This document shows, in pieces, positions 35,131 through 43,776 of a stretch of DNA of 64,000 bases (the stretch's first letter is position 1; the number at the start of each line of letters is the position of its first letter). This DNA is from Ralstonia sp. UBA689 (GTDB lineage: Bacteria > Pseudomonadota > Gammaproteobacteria > Burkholderiales > Burkholderiaceae): contig NZ_DBMV01000040.1 of the NCBI RefSeq assembly GCF_002298975.1, forward strand, positions 91,960-155,959. Direction: 5' to 3'. The translations under genes and the position numbers were made by a program. The notes beneath the pieces were generated by a model, which saw only the letters and a list, made by a program, of their open reading frames with translations, was not told where the DNA came from and ran no database searches.

Positions 35131-38100
35131 TCGACGCATTGATTCGCGGCGCGCTCAAGCAACGGCTCGTGGTGGCGGTGATCGCCGCCGTGCTGCTGTT
35201 CTTCGGGTTTGACGCCGCACGCAAGCTCTCGCTTGACGCGTTTCCGGACGTGACCAACGTGCAGGTGCAGATCGCCACGGAAGCACCGGGCCGCTCACCC
35301 GAAGAGGTCGAACGCTTTGTGACCGTGCCGGTGGAAATGGCCATGACAGGCCTGCCGGCGCTTACCGAGATGCGCTCGCTCAACAAGCCGGGCCTGTCGC
35401 TCATCACGCTCGTCTTTACGGATGAGACCGATGTGTACTTCGCGCGCCAGCTTGTGATGGAGCGGTTGATCGAGGTGCAGTCGCGAATGCCGGCAGGTGT
35501 GACGCCGGTGCTGGGCCCGGTTTCCACGGGGCTGGGCGAGGTGTATCAGTACACGCTCGACAAACCGGATGACGGCGACAAGGAGCTTTCGGTGGAAGAG
35601 CTCACCCAGCGCCGGATTGCGCAGGACTGGGTAGTCCGTCCGCTGCTGCGCTCCATTCCGGGTGTGGCCGAGATCAACTCGCAGGGCGGTTACGAGAAGC
35701 AGTATCAGGTGCTCGTCAACCCGGAGCGCCTGCGCCACCACAACGTGACGGTCAAGCAGGTGTTCGAGGCGCTGGCCGCCAACAACGCCAACTCGGGTGG
35801 CGGTGTGCTGCCGCACTTTGCGGAGCAATACCTGATTCGCGGCGTGGGCCTGGTGCGCGACACCAATGACATTGGCGCCATCGTGCTCAAGGAGGTCAAC
35901 GGTACGCCGCTCACGATTCGCGATGTGGCCGACGTGAAGATCGGCACGGCGGTGCGCGCGGGGGCGGTGGTCAAGAACGGCGTGACGGAATCCGTCGGCG
36001 GTGTGGTGATGATGATGCGCGGCGGCAACGCCAAGGAAGTCGTCGCCCGCATCCAGGATCGCGTCAAGGCGATCAACAACGACGGCATGCTGCCCGATGG
36101 CCTGAAGATCGTGCCGTATTACGAGCGTTCGGAGCTGGTGGATTCGGCGCTGCGAACCGTCATCAAGGTGCTGGCCGAAGGTGTAGTGCTGGTGGTGATC
36201 GTGCTGCTGCTGTTCCTGGGCGATATACGCTCGTCGCTCATCGTGGTCGGCACGCTGATCCTCACGCCGTTGCTGACGTTCATGGCGATGAACAAGCTCG
36301 GCATCTCGGCCAACTTGATGTCATTGGGCGGGTTGGCCATCGCCATCGGCTTGATGGTCGATGGCTCCGTGGTGGTGGTGGAAAACGCGTTTGCGCACCT
36401 CGCCAAGCCGCACGACCCGAACGAGAGCCGCGCGCGCGTGATCCTGCATGCCGTGACGGAAGTGGCCACGCCCGTGATCTTTGGTGTGGGCATCATCATC
36501 CTGGTGTTCCTGCCGCTGATGACGCTGGAGGGCATGGAAGGCAAGATGTTTGCGCCGCTGGCTTTCACGATTGCGATTGCGCTGTTCTTCTCGCTGGTGC
36601 TGTCGCTCACGCTCACGCCGGTGCTGTCGTCGTATCTGCTCAAGCCCAAAGCGCATAAGCACGTGGAAGGCGAACACAATGACGACCCACATGCCGAGCA
36701 CGACGCACACGATACGTGGCTGATCCGCAAGATGAAGAAGCCGTATCTGCGCTTGCTGGAGCTGAGCCTGAACAACGGCCGCAAGACCGTCATCGTGGCC
36801 GTGGCGGTGTTTCTTGCCACCGGCGCGCTGATGCCGTTCCTGGGCACGGCGTTCATTCCGGAGATGAAGGAAGGCTCGGTGGTGCCAGGCATCAACCGCG
36901 CGCCGAACATCTCGCTGGAAGAGTCGATCCGCATGGAGATGGAAGCCATGCGCCTGGTGATGCAGGTGCCGGGCGTGAAGTCGGCCGTCTCTGGCGTGGG
37001 CCGAGGCGAGTCTCCGGCCGATCCGCAAGGCCAGAACGAATCGACGCCGATCGTGTCGCTGAAACCGCGCGACGAATGGCCGAACGGCTGGAACCAGGAC
37101 GACATTGCCGAGGCGATGCGCAAGGCGCTGCAGGTGCTGCCCGGCGTGCAGATCGTCATGGCGCAGCCGATTTCCGACCGCGTGGACGAGATGGTGACCG
37201 GCGTGCGTTCCGACGTGGCCATCAAGGTATTCGGCGACGACCTGAACACGCTGCGCGAAAAGGCCGAGGCGATTGCCAAGGTGGCGCAGGGCATCCAGGG
37301 CGCGCAGGACATGCGCGTGGAGCGGATCACCGGTCAGCAGTATCTGCAGATTGCGATCGACCGCCAGGCCATCGCGCGCCATGGCTTGAATGCGGCCGAC
37401 GTGCACAACGTGATCGAAACCGCCATCGGCGGCAAGGAGGCCACGGAAATCTTCGAAGGCGAGCGCCGCTTCAGCGCGGTGGTGCGCCTGCCGGACGCAT
37501 ATCGCGGCAGTGTGGAGGCCATCCGCAACCTGATCGTGGCCGCTCCCAATGGCGCGCAAGTTCCGATGGAAAGCATCGCCCGCATCGATGTGACTGATGG
37601 CCCTGCGCAGATCAGCCGTGAGCTGGGCAAGCGCCGCGTGGTGGTGGGCGTGAATGTGCGCGACCGCGACTTGGGCGGCTTCGTGGCGGAGTTGCAGGCG
37701 GCGGTTGCGCAGAAGGTCAAGCTGCCCGAGGGCTACTACCTGGAATGGGGCGGCCAGTTCCAGAACATGGAACGCGCCATGGGCCACCTGAAGGTGATCG
37801 TACCGATTACGGTGGCCGCCATCTTCTTCCTGCTGTTCCTGCTGTTCAATTCCGTGCGCTACGCCACGCTGATCATTCTGGTGCTGCCGTTCGCCTCGGT
37901 GGGCGGCATCATCGGCCTGTTCGTCACGGGTGAATACCTGTCCGTGCCGGCATCGGTCGGCTTCGTGGCGCTATGGGGCATCGCGGTGCTCAACGGCGTG
38001 GTGCTGGTCAGCACGATCCGCAGTTTGCGGGAGCAGGGCATGTCGGTAGAGGAATCCGTGCGGCTGGGCTCGCGCATGCGCTTCCGCCCCGTGATGATGA

Positions 38101-38276
38101 CGGCCACGGTGGCTATGCTGGGCCTGATCCCGTTCCTGTTTGCCACGGGGCCGGGTTCAGAGGTGCAACGGCCGCTGGCCATCGTGGTGATCGGCGGTCT
38201 GCTGACCTGCACGCTGCTCACGCTGGTGATGCTGCCCACGCTGTACAAATGGTTTGATGAGGAGTCGCAGGCATGA
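35127..38276 (+). CDS. czcA: HME-RND efflux pump, AIG-type variant
   Basis: This 1049-residue inner-membrane proton antiporter of the heavy-metal RND family has the usual two-loop, twelve-helix plan. The proton-relay helix reads AIAIGLMVDGSVVVVEN (residues 404-420): Asp412 and Glu419 are kept, but the first Asp of the CzcA signature is Ala406. This differs from the pump at 1861 and is closer to the branch with uncertain substrate. A His/Asp-rich loop (KAHKHVEGEHNDDPHAEHDAH, about residues 511-531, quoted to 20 residues only as KAHKHVEGEHNDDPHAEHDA) follows helix 6 and may bind metal. A PII-like gene overlaps its end. Confidence 0.92.
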   Translation: MIDALIRGALKQRLVVAVIAAVLLFFGFDAARKLSLDAFPDVTNVQVQIATEAPGRSPEEVERFVTVPVEMAMTGLPALTEMRSLNKPGLSLITLVFTDETDVYFARQLVMERLIEVQSRMPAGVTPVLGPVSTGLGEVYQYTLDKPDDGDKELSVEELTQRRIAQDWVVRPLLRSIPGVAEINSQGGYEKQYQVLVNPERLRHHNVTVKQVFEALAANNANSGGGVLPHFAEQYLIRGVGLVRDTNDIGAIVLKEVNGTPLTIRDVADVKIGTAVRAGAVVKNGVTESVGGVVMMMRGGNAKEVVARIQDRVKAINNDGMLPDGLKIVPYYERSELVDSALRTVIKVLAEGVVLVVIVLLLFLGDIRSSLIVVGTLILTPLLTFMAMNKLGISANLMSLGGLAIAIGLMVDGSVVVVENAFAHLAKPHDPNESRARVILHAVTEVATPVIFGVGIIILVFLPLMTLEGMEGKMFAPLAFTIAIALFFSLVLSLTLTPVLSSYLLKPKAHKHVEGEHNDDPHAEHDAHDTWLIRKMKKPYLRLLELSLNNGRKTVIVAVAVFLATGALMPFLGTAFIPEMKEGSVVPGINRAPNISLEESIRMEMEAMRLVMQVPGVKSAVSGVGRGESPADPQGQNESTPIVSLKPRDEWPNGWNQDDIAEAMRKALQVLPGVQIVMAQPISDRVDEMVTGVRSDVAIKVFGDDLNTLREKAEAIAKVAQGIQGAQDMRVERITGQQYLQIAIDRQAIARHGLNAADVHNVIETAIGGKEATEIFEGERRFSAVVRLPDAYRGSVEAIRNLIVAAPNGAQVPMESIARIDVTDGPAQISRELGKRRVVVGVNVRDRDLGGFVAELQAAVAQKVKLPEGYYLEWGGQFQNMERAMGHLKVIVPITVAAIFFLLFLLFNSVRYATLIILVLPFASVGGIIGLFVTGEYLSVPASVGFVALWGIAVLNGVVLVSTIRSLREQGMSVEESVRLGSRMRFRPVMMTATVAMLGLIPFLFATGPGSEVQRPLAIVVIGGLLTCTLLTLVMLPTLYKWFDEESQA

Positions 38277-38596
38277 AGGAAATCCGCATCGTAGTGCGCC
38301 CGCAATTGCTGGAACGCATGCATGAAGCGCTGCGCAGTTGCCCGGGCTTTCCCGGTATGACGGTGGCCGAGGTGAATGCCTATCCGCCAACGGCCTCAAC
38401 AGGTGGTGCGCATTCCATCAAGGAAGACCTGACGGAGTTTGTGCCGCGCGTACGCATCGAGATCATCGCTTCCGATGCACTGGCCGGTGTGCTGTTCGAG
38501 AGTGCGGTCAAGGTACTGGAGCACGGCCAGACCGGCGACAGCGCCATCTGGATGACCGATGTGATTCAGGCCACCTTCCTGCATCGCACGGGTTGA
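38273..38596 (+). CDS. Small PII-like protein linked to metal efflux
   Basis: This 107-residue cytoplasmic protein has the ferredoxin-like fold pattern of the PII/CutA superfamily: KEIRIVVRPQLLERMHEALR, then VPRVRIEIIASDALAGVLFE and GQTGDSAIWMTDVIQ. It belongs to the divergent PII group often encoded at the end of heavy-metal RND operons. It lacks the uridylylation T-loop Tyr of GlnB. The start overlaps the pump's stop (ATGA), so it is made with the pump. The likely role is sensing or regulating efflux, perhaps by binding a nucleotide or metal; this is inferred from position. Confidence 0.8.
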   Translation: MKEIRIVVRPQLLERMHEALRSCPGFPGMTVAEVNAYPPTASTGGAHSIKEDLTEFVPRVRIEIIASDALAGVLFESAVKVLEHGQTGDSAIWMTDVIQATFLHRTG

Positions 38597-38622
38597 AGAT
38601 CGTGTGATGCGTGCATGAAAAA

Positions 38623-38641
38623 CGGCGGACCCTGTCCGCCG
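38623..38641 (+). terminator. Hairpin after the second czc operon
   Basis: CGGCGGA, loop CCCTG, TCCGCCG: a 7-bp stem 26 bp after the PII-like stop. Only weak A/T follows. Likely operon terminator. Confidence 0.5.
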
Positions 38642-38663
38642 GAAATCAGGAGCCAACGTTGCA

Positions 38664-38700
38664 GCGGGCTGCTTCCCAAGACACAGGGGAAGCGGCCCGC
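38664..38700. terminator. Long hairpin between converging genes
   Basis: GCGGGCTGCTTCCC at 38664-38677 pairs with GGGAAGCGGCCCGC at 38687-38700, with one T-G wobble. TTGCTTT follows on the plus strand. It sits between the PII-like and aminopeptidase stops and is probably bidirectional. Confidence 0.65.
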
Positions 38701-38712
38701 TTGCTTTGGCGC

Positions 38713-40926
38713 TTACCGCTTGATGTCGGTCAGATGCTTCATGAGACCTTCGTAGCGGAACTTGTGGATCGGGCGATCCATGTTCTGCATCTGCTGCAGC
38801 TGCACCGCTTGCGGACGCAGCGAGCCGGTCGGCGTCACAGCCTGGGCACGCAGCGCTGCGACGGCCGGCTGCATGTTCTGGATGCCGACGATCTGGTCAT
38901 ACAGCGCCTTGTCGATGATCTGGGCGTTGTACAGCTGCGTTGCATCGCCGGCGATGTTGGTCGTCGTCGCCTTGTTGGTGATGGCGCCGGCCTGCGCCAG
39001 CAGCGCGCTCCAGAGCGTCGGGCTGTAGTTGGTCACGTAGTAGTCCAGGCCCGTCGGGTTCGCCAGCACGGCCGAGCACGTCGGCAGCGTGACTTGTGCG
39101 GTCTGCTGATCCAGCACTACCGTCTGCGTCTGTGCTAGCCCATCGCCGTAGGCGATCGTGAGCGGGATATTCCACTGATAGCCGGAATAGACGTTCTTGT
39201 TCGGGAACGCCTTCTGCGTGATCGTCAGCACGTTCTGGTTGGTGGCCGGGTTGCACTGCGCGTCGATGCTGACAAGCGGCACGCCGGTCTGGCGCACAAA
39301 GCTGTCGCCTACCTTGCCGACAGGCTTGCCGCTGGCGGCTTCAAGCTCCGCCCACAGGCGCGGCGGCGTACCGTTGCCGAACTTGTACTTGTTCAGGTAG
39401 CTCTGCAGGCCCTTGCGCATCGCGTCCTTGCCGACGTAGTTCTCCAACATCTGCAAGACGTGGCCGCCCTTGTTGTAGGCAAAGCGGTCCAGGAAATCCA
39501 TCGAGCCGGCGTCGCTCAGGTTGTGCTGCACCGGCACCGAGGTCGGCTGCAGGTCGAGCGTGTAGACGCGCTGCTTGACGGCTGCATAGTCGGCCCACGT
39601 GTTGCCCAGGAACTCGGGGTGCAGCGCGATCTTGGTCACGTTCTCGAACCAGTTGGCGAAGGATTCGTTCAACCAGATGTCGTCCCACCAGTCGAGCGTG
39701 ACGAGGTCGCCGAACCATTGGTGCGCCAGTTCATGCGACACCACAACGAACGAGCGCGCCTTGCCCATCGAGTGGACGGTGGTCGGAGCGCCATCGGGCG
39801 GCACCAGCACCTGGTCGGCAAATTCGAAGATGGCGCCCCAGTTCTCCATGCCGCCAAAGCCGGCATTCTTGTTGTCGTAGCTGTCGTTGGCGACGATGGT
39901 GTCCATCTTGTCGAACGGCAGCGGGATCTGGAAGTAGTTGTAGTAGTGGTTCAGCGCTTCCTTCGTGAATTGCATGCCGGCCACTGCCGAGTGTGCCTCG
40001 CCAGGCGGTACCCACCAGCGCAGGCGCATGCTGCTGCCATCGAGCGGGTTGGTGAACTGGTCTTCCAGAATGTCGAACTTGCCGCCGCCGAAGAACAGCA
40101 GGTACGCCGGCATCGACGGCGTCTTGGCAAACGACACCTGCTGATAGCCGTCCGGCAGCTTGGTGGCGCCCGTCTGCCTGCCGTTGGCCACGGCCTTCCA
40201 GTCGCCCGGAATTTCTGCCGTCACCTCGAAGGTGTTGCGGAAGGCCGGCTCATCCCAGCTCGGGAACCACTCGCGCGCGAAGTTCGATTCGCCCTGCGTG
40301 ACGATCGCGTCGGAGCTTTCGCCGGTCGCGGCCTGCAGGCCCAGCTTGAAGATGCCCTCGGCCTTGGTGAAGTTGATCGTGCCCGTCCATTCCATGTGGA
40401 GCACGTAGTTGCCTGGCTTGATGTCTCCGGTCGGGTCGCGCAGGTCGTAGAAGGCCCCTTGCGATTGCGGAATCGGCACCAGCACGCGCGATGCACCGCC
40501 GCCCGAGGTTGGCGTGAGCGTCAGGCGCGAGGCGTCGAGCTTCAGGTCGCGCACGGCCAGCGTCACCGCGCCGGTCTGCTTGGTGACCTTGATCTCCACG
40601 TCGGCGCGGCCCGAGAAGCTGTTCAGGTCTGCGCTCGGGCGGAACCACAGCTTGTAATTGACGGGCTTGATGTAGTCGGGCAGTTCGACTGGCGGCACCG
40701 AGGCGTCGACTGCGGGTGCCTGTGCATTGCCGTTATTGGTGTTGCCCTGCTGTTGCGAGCCGTTGGCATCGAGTTTGCCGCTGGCCGGGGTGAGCGTGTC
40801 GTCGCCACCGCCACCACCGCACGCTGCCAGAATCATCGCCGCTGCGGCCTGGGCCACGAGCGCCAGCTTGAATGAGCGGCGTGCGCACACGGCAGCCGTA
40901 CGACGGGGAGTAGTCGAATCCCGCAT
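38713..40926 (-). CDS. M1 family zinc aminopeptidase, lipoprotein
   Basis: This 737-residue exported zinc metallopeptidase has a lipobox signal peptide (MILAAC) followed by five Gly and a linker. The active site is complete: GGMENWG for N-terminus recognition, HELAH at 398-402 and the third zinc ligand Glu421 in LNESFANWFE, with the correct 18-residue spacing. The final 200 residues form the helical C-terminal domain. The start ATG at 40926 has an AGGAGA site upstream; the open frame before it is unlikely to be translated. Lipidation places it in the periplasm or outer membrane, unusual for a cytosolic PepN and more like secreted M1 enzymes. It probably trims peptides for uptake. Confidence 0.9.
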   Translation of the reverse strand: MRDSTTPRRTAAVCARRSFKLALVAQAAAAMILAACGGGGGDDTLTPASGKLDANGSQQQGNTNNGNAQAPAVDASVPPVELPDYIKPVNYKLWFRPSADLNSFSGRADVEIKVTKQTGAVTLAVRDLKLDASRLTLTPTSGGGASRVLVPIPQSQGAFYDLRDPTGDIKPGNYVLHMEWTGTINFTKAEGIFKLGLQAATGESSDAIVTQGESNFAREWFPSWDEPAFRNTFEVTAEIPGDWKAVANGRQTGATKLPDGYQQVSFAKTPSMPAYLLFFGGGKFDILEDQFTNPLDGSSMRLRWWVPPGEAHSAVAGMQFTKEALNHYYNYFQIPLPFDKMDTIVANDSYDNKNAGFGGMENWGAIFEFADQVLVPPDGAPTTVHSMGKARSFVVVSHELAHQWFGDLVTLDWWDDIWLNESFANWFENVTKIALHPEFLGNTWADYAAVKQRVYTLDLQPTSVPVQHNLSDAGSMDFLDRFAYNKGGHVLQMLENYVGKDAMRKGLQSYLNKYKFGNGTPPRLWAELEAASGKPVGKVGDSFVRQTGVPLVSIDAQCNPATNQNVLTITQKAFPNKNVYSGYQWNIPLTIAYGDGLAQTQTVVLDQQTAQVTLPTCSAVLANPTGLDYYVTNYSPTLWSALLAQAGAITNKATTTNIAGDATQLYNAQIIDKALYDQIVGIQNMQPAVAALRAQAVTPTGSLRPQAVQLQQMQNMDRPIHKFRYEGLMKHLTDIKR

Positions 40927-41487
40927 TGCATCTCTCCTGAGTTGGAAGCGAATCGGAGGCCCAGGGCTCGAAGATTTTTGGGGGGCTGAACCGCCGAATC
41001 GGGACAAGGAATTTCCCGCCAATTGCGCGGAGCCAATCATTGCCCCGTGCACGGGATGCACGGATTCTGGATGAAAAGTGATCTGAATCGAGACGAAGTT
41101 TTTTAATTCACTCGCACCGGCTTTCGTCCATGCATGTGCAATTTCTGACGAGAAACCGGCCCGTATAAGCCGGGCGCTGCCGGAAGTGCGGCGGTTTTTG
41201 CAAGGTGTATTGAAAAAAGGAGATGCGTGCCTGGTTTCATGAAATTCTCTTAAAAATACGCGCAGTGATTTTTACAAAGCCAGATAAAGAAAAATTGAAT
41301 GCGGCGCGCACTCGAAAAATCTTGTCGGGAACTTTTTAGGGATTTTCTCGGATATTGCATTGCAAAAATCGCCGTCCATCGATCCCCCGTGGGGGTAATC
41401 CTTCTGAATGAGACAAGCATCGTGTGCGGCGGTGCACAAAGCCGGTACGCTCAAGGCTTTGTAACGTGTTCTCCTGTCGAGCCATCC
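40927..41487. other. 560-bp intergenic region between divergent genes
   Basis: The aminopeptidase and cyclase genes diverge here, so it must hold both promoters. It is more AT-rich than its flanks around 41090-41290. Small hairpins occur (CCGGC...GCCGG near 41156; CCCCC-GT-GGGGG near 41383). The reading frame of the cyclase is open back to about 41299, but the first residues lack a domain. I see no gene here and no riboswitch I can name. Confidence 0.5.
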
Positions 41488-42960
41488 ATGCAATCCGCGT
41501 CCGATAGTGTCAGCAGCCCGGCTGCTGTGGGAGTCGACCTGATCGACTTTTTCGACGTCACGCCCACCTCGCTCTGGTTGGAGGACTACAGCGACCTCCA
41601 CCGGCTTTTCGCCCAATGGCGTGCAGCCGGCGTGACCGACCTTCAGCGCTTTCTGGAGGAAGACGTCTCGCGTGTGGCCGCGTGCTCGGCCTGCATCAAG
41701 GTGCTGCGCGTGAACCGGCGCACGCTGGCGATGTACGCCGCCCGCGACACCGAAGCGCTCACCGCTCGCCTGGCCGACGTGCTGCGTGACGACATGCTTG
41801 AAGCCCATGTGGGTGAACTCGTGCAGCTCTGGTCGGGCAAGCCGTCATTCGAGAGCCGCAGCGTCAACTACACGCTCGACGGCCGCCGGCTCGACATCTT
41901 GCTCAAGGGCGTGCTGCTGCCGGACCATGACCAGCCGTGGGACCGCGTGCTGGTGGCCGTGGACGACATCACCGAGCTGGAAGACGCGCGCCGCCGCGTT
42001 GCGGCCAGCCAGCTCTATGCGCGCGGCGTGTTCGAGCATGCACCGGTATCGCTCTGGGTGGAGAACTTCAGCACCATCAGGACGTTGCTGGACGAGGTGC
42101 GCATGCAGGACATCACGGATTTCCGCACCTTTACCGACGTGCATCCGGAGTTTGTCGAGCGCTGCATGCAGGAGATCCAGGTGCTGGACGTCAACGGCTT
42201 CACGCTGGAGATGTTCAAGGCGCGCAACCGCAATGACCTGCTCAGCCGCTTGCCGGAGGTCTTTCGCGACGACATGCGCTCGCACTTTCGCGAGCAGTTG
42301 ATCGATTTGTGGGAGGGCAAGCTCTTCCAGCAGCGCGAGGTGGTCAACTACGCGCTGGACGGTAATCCGCTGAACATCCACCTGCAGTTTTCCGTCTTTC
42401 CAGGTTGCGAGAAGGATTGGGGCAAGGTGCTGCTGGCCCTGACCGACATCACCGCGCGCAAGAAGGCCGAGTCGTATCTGGAATACCTCGGCAAGCACGA
42501 CGTGCTCACCAAGCTCAAGAACCGTTCGTTCTATGTGGACGAGGTCAACCGGCTGGAGCGCAAGGGACCCTTCCCGATGACGGTCATCATGATCGACCTG
42601 AACGACCTGAAAGCGGTGAACGACCAGCTCGGCCACGCGGCAGGCGATGCGCTGTTGCGCCGCGCCGGCGAGGTGCTCGGCAAGGCCGTCGACAAGCCCG
42701 CGCATGCCGCGCGCATCGGCGGCGACGAGTTTGCCGTATTGATGCCCGGCGCCGACGCGCAAGCCGGTGAGGCGTTGATGGAAAGCCTGCGTAAGCTGGT
42801 CGATCTCAATAACCAGTTCTACTCAGGCCCGGTGCTTGGCTTCTCGATGGGGTGCGCGACCTGCCACGAGGGCGAGCGCCTGGAAGACGCCTTGCGCGAG
42901 GCGGATGTCGCCATGTATGAGGACAAGCGTGTTCAGCACGAGGGCGGGCGCCAGGCATAG
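41488..42960 (+). CDS. PAS-PAS-GGDEF diguanylate cyclase
   Basis: This 490-residue soluble protein starts at the ATG at 41488. Two related PAS-like segments come first (FDVTPTSLWLEDYSDLHRLF and, about 175 residues later, FEHAPVSLWVENFSTIRTLL), each ending with a DDITELEDAR/TDITARKKAE connector. The cyclase domain has LTKLKNRSFYVDEVNRLE and the catalytic GGDEF at 411-415 in RIGGDEFAVLMPG. The RxxD inhibitory site is absent (DKPA instead), so product feedback may be weak. Without a membrane anchor it should sense a cytoplasmic signal through the tandem PAS domains. Confidence 0.88.
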   Translation: MQSASDSVSSPAAVGVDLIDFFDVTPTSLWLEDYSDLHRLFAQWRAAGVTDLQRFLEEDVSRVAACSACIKVLRVNRRTLAMYAARDTEALTARLADVLRDDMLEAHVGELVQLWSGKPSFESRSVNYTLDGRRLDILLKGVLLPDHDQPWDRVLVAVDDITELEDARRRVAASQLYARGVFEHAPVSLWVENFSTIRTLLDEVRMQDITDFRTFTDVHPEFVERCMQEIQVLDVNGFTLEMFKARNRNDLLSRLPEVFRDDMRSHFREQLIDLWEGKLFQQREVVNYALDGNPLNIHLQFSVFPGCEKDWGKVLLALTDITARKKAESYLEYLGKHDVLTKLKNRSFYVDEVNRLERKGPFPMTVIMIDLNDLKAVNDQLGHAAGDALLRRAGEVLGKAVDKPAHAARIGGDEFAVLMPGADAQAGEALMESLRKLVDLNNQFYSGPVLGFSMGCATCHEGERLEDALREADVAMYEDKRVQHEGGRQA

Positions 42961-43329
42961 CGTGCGCCGTTCTGGATTCAGGCATTGCAGCCGATGCCAG
43001 CAGTTGGTTGGACATCGATTGCACTGGCCGCGCGGACTTTGCTGGCGGCCGTACCCATACGCCTGCCGCAGGCCCAGCCCGACCAGCCAACTGAGCGAAC
43101 AGGTGGGGCCACTGCGCGGCAGACAGCGGTTGCCTCGGGAGCAAGTACGCCTAGTGGCTTGACGTGTCGCAACGCGATTGTGCAGTGCGTTGGCCTATCA
43201 GCCGGATACCGGATGCCGAAACCGGCCGCGGCTGGATAGGTCGGTCGCGGCCGGTTTCAACGTCCCCGATTATTCGAAAGCTGTTTTTGAGTGCCCATGA
43301 CACGGGGAGCGACTTGAGTACCGTGCCCG
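42961..43329. other. 369-bp intergenic stretch, hairpin only
   Basis: No recognisable gene on either strand. The strong inverted repeat at 43218-43258 is listed separately. Confidence 0.45.
43218..43258. terminator. 13-bp inverted repeat between converging genes
   Basis: GAAACCGGCCGCG at 43218-43230 pairs exactly with CGCGGCCGGTTTC at 43246-43258 across a 15-base loop. It lies between the cyclase and the MarR gene, which face each other. Probable bidirectional terminator. Confidence 0.6.
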
Positions 43330-43776
43330 TCAAATCGACGCATCCTCAGTCATGAACTGGTCGATCAATCGATAGTACCCAGGCAGGACGCGGTTGAGCG
43401 CGCCGTTGCCCGCCTTGGTCAGATGAACAAGTTTGGCCCGACTGTCGCTATCACTTGTCGAGAGCTGGATCATGCCGTCGTCGGACAGCGTCTGGAGCGT
43501 TCGGGTCATCACGGGACGCGACACGTCCAGGCGGTCGGCCAACTCGCTGACCATCAGGCCGTCATCGCTGTCCTCACGATCCAGGACGACAAGTATCAGG
43601 TAGCGCAGGGTCGAAAGCCCGTGCTCTGTGAAGTAGCCATCGAGCTCTCGCATCAGGAGGCTGGCACGCCTGAGCATGTGCAACGCCGCATGGACGTTGT
43701 CCACGTTCATTGCGGGGAATCGCTGACGATAACGCGCCAGCATCTCCTTGCTGGGCAGCTCCTTCAAGAAGAACAT
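43330..43776 (-). CDS. MarR family transcriptional regulator
   Basis: This 148-residue winged-helix regulator has helix-turn-helix MVSELADRLDVSRPVMTRTLQ and wing DSDSRAKLVHLTKAGNG, typical of MarR/SlyA. The start overlaps the end of the cysteine hydrolase gene by 13 bp, so the pair is one operon with the regulator second. A palindrome upstream of the operon is its likely operator, hence autoregulation. Ligand unknown, probably a small aromatic compound handled by the hydrolase. Confidence 0.87.
   Translation of the reverse strand: MFFLKELPSKEMLARYRQRFPAMNVDNVHAALHMLRRASLLMRELDGYFTEHGLSTLRYLILVVLDREDSDDGLMVSELADRLDVSRPVMTRTLQTLSDDGMIQLSTSDSDSRAKLVHLTKAGNGALNRVLPGYYRLIDQFMTEDASI

Noticed and set aside
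41156..41176. A possible c-di-GMP or other riboswitch before the cyclase gene
   Set aside because: Only a short hairpin is seen; the conserved core of GEMM or other classes is not present.
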